Shown here in pieces: positions 59,857 through 64,000 of a stretch of 64,000 bases of DNA (position 1 is the stretch's first letter; every line of letters starts with the position of its first letter). The stretch covers positions 124,001-188,000 of the forward strand of contig NZ_SADT02000002.1 in the NCBI RefSeq assembly GCF_004016445.2. The letters are read 5' to 3'. The stretch is from Mesorhizobium sp. M2E.F.Ca.ET.219.01.1.1 (GTDB taxonomy: Bacteria > Pseudomonadota > Alphaproteobacteria > Rhizobiales > Rhizobiaceae). Under the pieces are notes generated by a model, which was not told where the DNA came from, ran no database searches, and saw only the letters and a list, made by a program, of their open reading frames with translations. The position numbers and the translations under genes are program-made.

Positions 59857-60695
59857 AGGTCATGGCTGCGCAACGCTGGAACTTTTGGGGCGGGATCATC
59901 ACGGCGCTGACGCTCGTCTGGGCCGTCCTCTGGGCGTTCCCTCTCTACTGGGGTGTGATTTCATCGCTCAAGCCGGACGACGAGGTCGTTCGGCCGTACA
60001 TCGAACTCTGGCCCCAGACGCCGACGCTGGAGAACTACATCAGCGCCGTGACCACCACGCAGATCGGCGCCTGGTACGTCAACTCGGTGGCGGTGGCGGT
60101 CGGCGTAACGGTCATCACCATCTTCATATCGACGCTGTGCGGCTACGCGATCTCGCAGTTGCGGTTCCCGGGGCGGATCGCGCTATGGTGGCTGATCCTT
60201 GCCTCCTTCATGGTGCCGATCTCAGCGCTTATCATCAATCACTTCGTGCTGGTGGCCAACCTTGGCCTGATCAACAGCTGGGCCGGAATCATGTTGCCGC
60301 AGCTTATCCACCCCGTCATTATCATCGTGTACAAGCAGTTCTTCGATCAGGTCCCGAAGGACTTCCGGGAGGCCGCGGTCATGGACAACGCGTCCGAATT
60401 CGGGATACTCTTCAAGATCTACATGCCAATGAACTGGGGGGTAACGACGGCGCTGTCGATCGTTTGCTTCATCTGGACGTGGAACGCTTTTCTGTGGCCG
60501 TTCCTTTCGGTGACCCGCACCGAGATGATGACGATCACCGTCGGCATCACGCAGGTCAACGACGCCTTCGGTGTCTACTACGCGCGCCAATTGTCGGCAG
60601 CTGTGCTGGCCGGCCTTCCGGTGGCACTGGCCTACCTCTTCTTCCAGCGCCGAGTAACCGAAGCGATAACGCTCTCTGCAGGCATCAAGGGTTAA
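59853..60695 (+). CDS. Sugar ABC transporter permease (MalG/UgpE type)
   Basis: This 280-residue permease has six helices starting MKVMAAQRWNFWGGIITALT. The EAA loop reads DFREAAVMDNASEFGILFKI. The start overlaps the previous gene (ATGA); the longer open frame is an antiframe. It pairs with the MalF-type permease. The ATPase is encoded convergently just beyond. Confidence 0.92.
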   Translation: MKVMAAQRWNFWGGIITALTLVWAVLWAFPLYWGVISSLKPDDEVVRPYIELWPQTPTLENYISAVTTTQIGAWYVNSVAVAVGVTVITIFISTLCGYAISQLRFPGRIALWWLILASFMVPISALIINHFVLVANLGLINSWAGIMLPQLIHPVIIIVYKQFFDQVPKDFREAAVMDNASEFGILFKIYMPMNWGVTTALSIVCFIWTWNAFLWPFLSVTRTEMMTITVGITQVNDAFGVYYARQLSAAVLAGLPVALAYLFFQRRVTEAITLSAGIKG

Positions 60696-60723
60696 AACGC
60701 GTCGCGCAGAACCGGATTCAGCC
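60692..60723. repeat. Palindromic repeat, family A (truncated form)
   Basis: TTAAAACGCGTCGCGCAGAA and ACCGGATTCAGC match the left half of the element at 55815; the right half is missing. It lies in the 36-base space between the convergent permease and ATPase genes and includes the permease stop. Confidence 0.65.
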
Positions 60724-60731
60724 TGGTGGGC

Positions 60732-61817
60732 TCAGGCCCCGCCAGCATGCGCGTGCCAGGTCGATCCGTCCGCAGCGAACAGATGCAGGGCCGTGGTGTC
60801 GAACTTCAGCCGGACGGCGTCGCCCGGTTTGACGCTCGAAAGCCCGCGATCCTGTGCCGTCACCTGCGTCCCATCCGCGAGCCGCGCATAGACGAGCGTT
60901 CGCTCGCCAAGGCGCTCGACAACGGTGACCGTGGCGGATGCGTCCCCGCCCTCCGCGACCACAGTCAGCGATTCCGGCCGCACTCCGAGTTCGCGCCAAT
61001 CCATGTCGACCGGCGCGCCAGGAAGTCCGACGAGCGATCCATCCGTCAAGCGCGCACTGAGCCTGTCGCCCGAGCCCGAAACCGTAACAGGCAGAATGTT
61101 CATCGCCGGAGACCCGACGAAGGCCGCGACGAATCGCGACGCCGGACGCGTATAGACCTCGACGGGTTTTCCCATCTGCTCTATCCGGCAATTGTTGAGG
61201 ATCACGATGCGGTCGGCGAGCGTCATCGCTTCCACCTGGTCGTGGGTGACGTAGATCATCGTCGACTTCAAGCGCTGATGCAATTCGGCGAGCTCGACGC
61301 GAGTGCGGGCCCGAAGTGCTGCGTCCAGATTGGAGAGCGGCTCGTCGAACAGGAATGCCTTGGGCTCCTTGACGATCGCCCGCCCAATGGCAACGCGCTG
61401 GCGCTGCCCGCCGGAGAGCTGCGACGGCCGCCGGTGGAGCAGCGCTTCGATCTCCAAGACACGCGCAGCCTCAGCGATCCGCTGGCGTATGACATCCGGC
61501 GCGACCCGAATGTTCCTTAGCCCAAAGGCCATGTTCTCCGCGACGGTCATATGCGGGTAAAGCGCATAGTTCTGGAACACCATCGCAACGTTGCGCCTGC
61601 CCGGCGCAAGGTTTTCCGAGCGCACCCCGTCGATCGTCAGCGTGCCCTCGTCAATGCTTTCGAGGCCGGCGATCATCCGCAGCAGCGTCGTCTTGCCAGA
61701 ACCGGACGGACCGAGAAACACGACCAGCTCTCCTGGCTCGATGTCCAGGCTCACGTCGCGGATCACCTGGACCGCGCCAAAGTGCTTTGATACGCCCGAT
61801 AGCGCGATTCCCGTCAT
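60732..61817 (-). CDS. Sugar ABC transporter ATPase (MalK/UgpC type)
   Basis: This 361-residue ATPase starts MTGIALSGVSKHFGAV behind AAGGATC. Walker A is GPSGSGKTTLLRMI, signature LSGGQRQRVAIGRAI, Walker B AFLFDEPLSNLDA, switch THD. The C-terminal 120 residues form the OB-fold regulatory domain (LGVRPESLTVV). It is convergent with the permeases rather than in their operon, so it has its own promoter, upstream of 61817. It may serve more than one sugar importer. Confidence 0.93.
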   Translation of the reverse strand: MTGIALSGVSKHFGAVQVIRDVSLDIEPGELVVFLGPSGSGKTTLLRMIAGLESIDEGTLTIDGVRSENLAPGRRNVAMVFQNYALYPHMTVAENMAFGLRNIRVAPDVIRQRIAEAARVLEIEALLHRRPSQLSGGQRQRVAIGRAIVKEPKAFLFDEPLSNLDAALRARTRVELAELHQRLKSTMIYVTHDQVEAMTLADRIVILNNCRIEQMGKPVEVYTRPASRFVAAFVGSPAMNILPVTVSGSGDRLSARLTDGSLVGLPGAPVDMDWRELGVRPESLTVVAEGGDASATVTVVERLGERTLVYARLADGTQVTAQDRGLSSVKPGDAVRLKFDTTALHLFAADGSTWHAHAGGA

Positions 61818-62056
61818 GCTTGCGATCCTTCTTTCCTGCATAATTTCGGATAAATACCCGATGTCAAGGAATGTGGAGCTACGGCACAATGGGCGCGGTG
61901 CCGGCGCCCGGATACTCGTAACCATCATCGAGGCGGTGAAGGCTCAGGGCATCCCTCGGCTATCCCTTGAAACTAACAGCGGTCCATCATTCGAGATGAG
62001 GAATGGTTGAATTTGGCTACGAAACACAATCCAGAGTCTTCTGATCCGAAACTGTC

Positions 62057-63346
62057 CTAACCGGTGCGATCGAGCCGGTCCCGCAGCATGCTCCAAGGCA
62101 GCAGCATGTTGGGCGCGTAGCGCAGCAGGCCGTGAAAGGGGATCGGCGCCGGTGGCGAGAATGGCAGCGGCAGGTCGCGCGCTTCTGTCCCCGCCGCCCA
62201 GTCGGCCAGCACCTTGCCCATGGCCGTGGTCATGGCGATGCCGCGTCCATTGCAGGCGCGGGCCGCCATCAGACCTGGGCCGAGGTCGATCAGGTGCGGC
62301 AAGAAATCCGGCTCGACGGCGGCGATCCCCGACCAGCCGTATTCAATCGGCGGCAGGTCGGGGAGTTCCAGGCGCTTCGCCAGCCGCCGCCAGATTGTCC
62401 GCGGCACGCGCCACTCGGCGCCCGCGCTCACGACATGCATGCCGCCGCTGATCAGCCGGTTCTGCGCATCGAAGCGGAAGGTGAGGAGATTGCGTCTGGT
62501 GTCGGAGAACCCCTGGCCGCCGGGCAGCAGGCGCTCACGCGTCTTCGACGGCAGCGGCGCCGTCGCAATCTGGAAAACCCTCAGCGGAAAATAGGTGCGC
62601 TGCAGTGTCGGGTTGAGCGCTCCGCCATAGGCGTTGGTGGCGATCAGCACCTTGCCGGCACGCAATGAACCCGACGGCGTCGTCACTGTCCAGCCGTCGG
62701 ACGAACCGTCGATCGATGTGACACGCGTGTGCTCGAAAATCCGCGCGCCGGCCCTTTCGGCCGCATCGGTCAGTCCGCGCGCGAATGCGACCGGATTGAG
62801 CACGCCGCCTGAGCGGTCCATCCAGCCGCCGGCATAGCCTCGCGCGCCGGTCAGCGCCTCGGCCTGCTGGCTGTCGAGCATCACCGCCGGCCTGCCGCGC
62901 TCCAGCCATTGCCTGGCGCGGGATCGGATTCTTTCGAGAGCAGCCGATGAGTGCGCCGCTTGTATCCAGCCGTTCTGGACGGCGTCGCAGGCGATGTTAT
63001 GCCGGTCGATCAGGTTGAACACGAGGTCGGCGCTACCCGCGGCGACCCCGATCAGCCGCTCGCCGCGCTCCGCGCCGAGATGGGCCACTATGGCGTCCGG
63101 ATCCATCTTGGCGAAATTTGGCACGACGAAGCCCGCGTTGCGGCCCGTGGCGCCCCAGGCAATGATCTCTGCTTCGAGCACAGCCACCGAAAGGCCTTTG
63201 CTGGCCGCATGCAGTGCGGTCGACAGGCCGGCAAAGCCGCCGCCGACGACAGCAAGATCGACATCGATGCTATCTTCCAGCGCCGGTCGGAGGCCGTGGT
63301 CGCGGCTGGCCGCGTGCCACAGGGAAAGCGCTTCATGCCGCGCCAT
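62057..63346 (-). CDS. FAD-dependent amine/amino-acid oxidoreductase (DAO family, PuuB-like)
   Basis: This 429-residue flavoprotein has the FAD motif VDLAVVGGGFAGLSTALHA at 29-47 and ATGRNAGFVVPNF, typical of the gamma-glutamylputrescine oxidase / D-amino acid dehydrogenase group. It ends ACNGRGIAMTTAMGKVLADW, the second FAD contact. It would oxidise an amine or amino acid, releasing an aldehyde or keto acid. It follows a LivM-type permease after five bases in the same operon, so its substrate is probably imported by a Liv-type system lying mostly outside the window. Confidence 0.85.
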   Translation of the reverse strand: MARHEALSLWHAASRDHGLRPALEDSIDVDLAVVGGGFAGLSTALHAASKGLSVAVLEAEIIAWGATGRNAGFVVPNFAKMDPDAIVAHLGAERGERLIGVAAGSADLVFNLIDRHNIACDAVQNGWIQAAHSSAALERIRSRARQWLERGRPAVMLDSQQAEALTGARGYAGGWMDRSGGVLNPVAFARGLTDAAERAGARIFEHTRVTSIDGSSDGWTVTTPSGSLRAGKVLIATNAYGGALNPTLQRTYFPLRVFQIATAPLPSKTRERLLPGGQGFSDTRRNLLTFRFDAQNRLISGGMHVVSAGAEWRVPRTIWRRLAKRLELPDLPPIEYGWSGIAAVEPDFLPHLIDLGPGLMAARACNGRGIAMTTAMGKVLADWAAGTEARDLPLPFSPPAPIPFHGLLRYAPNMLLPWSMLRDRLDRTG

Positions 63347-63351
63347 CGCGC

Positions 63352-64000
63352 TCAGGATCCGCTTTCGCTGGCTGTGGCTTTCGTCCGCTTGCCGAAACGC
63401 ACCCGTCGTGGCCGCTCACCGAATATGCCGTTCGGCCGAACCAACAGGATAACGCACAGCATGACGCCGATGGCGACGATCTGCAGAGATGCGGCTCGCG
63501 CCTGCTGTTCCGGCGCGAAAAGCACGCTGGTGAGCGCGCCCGAGCCCGCCCATATCGCCCAGACCAGTACGCTGCCCGCAATGGCGCCGGCGTTGCTCCC
63601 GGAGCCGCCGACGATCAGCATCACCCAGACCTGAAAGGTGAGGATCGACAGGTAGTTGTCGGGAGCGATGAAGCCGATGAAATGCGCCTGCAGCGCGCCG
63701 GCAAGCGCCATGATCGCGCCGCCGACGGCAAAGGCCTGGACGCGATAGAAACGCGCGCTCTTGCCGAGCGAGATCGCGGCGCGCTCATCTTCGCGCAGCG
63801 CTTTCAGGACCCGGCCCCACGGACTGCGCGTCAGATGTTCGAGCGCCAGATATGCGGCGAGCGTCACCGCCGAGACAATGGCCAGGTTCGACAGGTTGAA
63901 GAGCAGCGGCGTTTCGGCGAGGCCGCCGAAGGGTCGCGGGATGAAGCCGATGCCGAACGGGCCGCCGGTCAGCTTCTGCGCGTTGAGCGCGACCAGTTGC
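63352..64000 (-). CDS. livM: Branched-chain-type ABC transporter permease (LivM-like), C-terminal part
   Basis: The frame is open to the window edge, so the N-terminus is missing. About 215 codons are visible, with several membrane helices, the LivM loop SPWGRVLKALREDERAAISL and GGSGSNAGAIAGSVL. The C-terminal tail is basic. It is a second Liv-type system, different in sequence from the one at 3.8-8.6 kb. It is coupled to an amino-acid-oxidase-type gene, which suggests an amino acid or amine as cargo. Confidence 0.85.
   Translation of the reverse strand, partial: QLVALNAQKLTGGPFGIGFIPRPFGGLAETPLLFNLSNLAIVSAVTLAAYLALEHLTRSPWGRVLKALREDERAAISLGKSARFYRVQAFAVGGAIMALAGALQAHFIGFIAPDNYLSILTFQVWVMLIVGGSGSNAGAIAGSVLVWAIWAGSGALTSVLFAPEQQARAASLQIVAIGVMLCVILLVRPNGIFGERPRRVRFGKRTKATASESGS

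Overview
The window looks like a piece of an alphaproteobacterial, probably Rhizobiales (Mesorhizobium-like) replicon. Base composition is GC-rich. Gene families are those of rhizobia: Liv-type ABC importers, an ExoF/Wzc/ExoY-type polysaccharide locus, and hydroxyquinol catabolism. Several palindromic intergenic repeats also resemble those scattered through Mesorhizobium genomes. The genus is inferred from gene content and remembered repeat families; no marker gene or rRNA is present, and I saw no tRNA or CRISPR array.

Layout. (1) 1-11.5 kb: the end of a GMC oxidoreductase and a frameshifted muconolactone-isomerase-like gene, then a long minus-strand operon. The operon encodes hydroxyquinol dioxygenase, maleylacetate reductase, a complete Liv-type importer, a flavin phenol hydroxylase and a second hydroxyquinol dioxygenase. 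A divergent LysR regulator has a 15-bp palindrome across its own start codon. Together they would take up a phenolic or resorcinol-type compound and convert it through hydroxyquinol and maleylacetate to 3-oxoadipate. (2) 11.7-20.8 kb: two SDRs, a class III PLP enzyme, an APH-fold kinase, an APC permease, an isochorismatase-like hydrolase, and an adenosylcobalamin-dependent diol dehydratase whose large and medium subunits are fused. Apart from the dehydratase and hydrolase, this resembles the amino-alcohol (1-amino-2-propanol) locus of actinobacterial microcompartments, but without shell proteins. (3) 21.1-39.9 kb: a polysaccharide locus bounded by two inverted 444/445-bp repeats, each carrying a small Tat-like gene and its terminator; one copy is frameshifted. 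Inside are an ExoF-like export protein, a WecG-type glycosyltransferase, a nucleotidyltransferase/P-loop kinase fusion, an APH-like protein, a Wzc co-polymerase with a degraded kinase domain, a Tat-exported beta-helix protein, Wzy and Wzx. There is also an ExoY-type sugar transferase and a module of a 23-residue peptide, a PqqD-HPr-kinase fusion and a nucleotidyltransferase. Scars of an integrase, a serine recombinase and an IS3 transposase lie at the edges and inside. (4) 40-48.5 kb: an 1117-residue mosaic VCBS/cadherin-like/DNRLRE/Calx-beta/propeller protein and a type I secretion ABC-membrane fusion pair that probably exports it. The outer-membrane TolC partner is not in the window. (5) 48.6-54.5 kb: an eroded stretch of gene fragments with a surviving RfbC-like epimerase, a LuxR-type regulator with a non-canonical receiver, a Crp/FNR regulator and small hypothetical genes. 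(6) 54.9-61.8 kb: a GH51 arabinofuranosidase with its own ArsR-like regulator and a sugar ABC importer, the ATPase being convergent. (7) 62-64 kb: an amino-acid-oxidase-type flavoprotein and the end of another LivM permease, cut by the window.

Most long reading frames opposite these genes are GC-rich shadows and were left out. Starts were chosen from Shine-Dalgarno-like sequences, ATGA overlaps and family N-termini.
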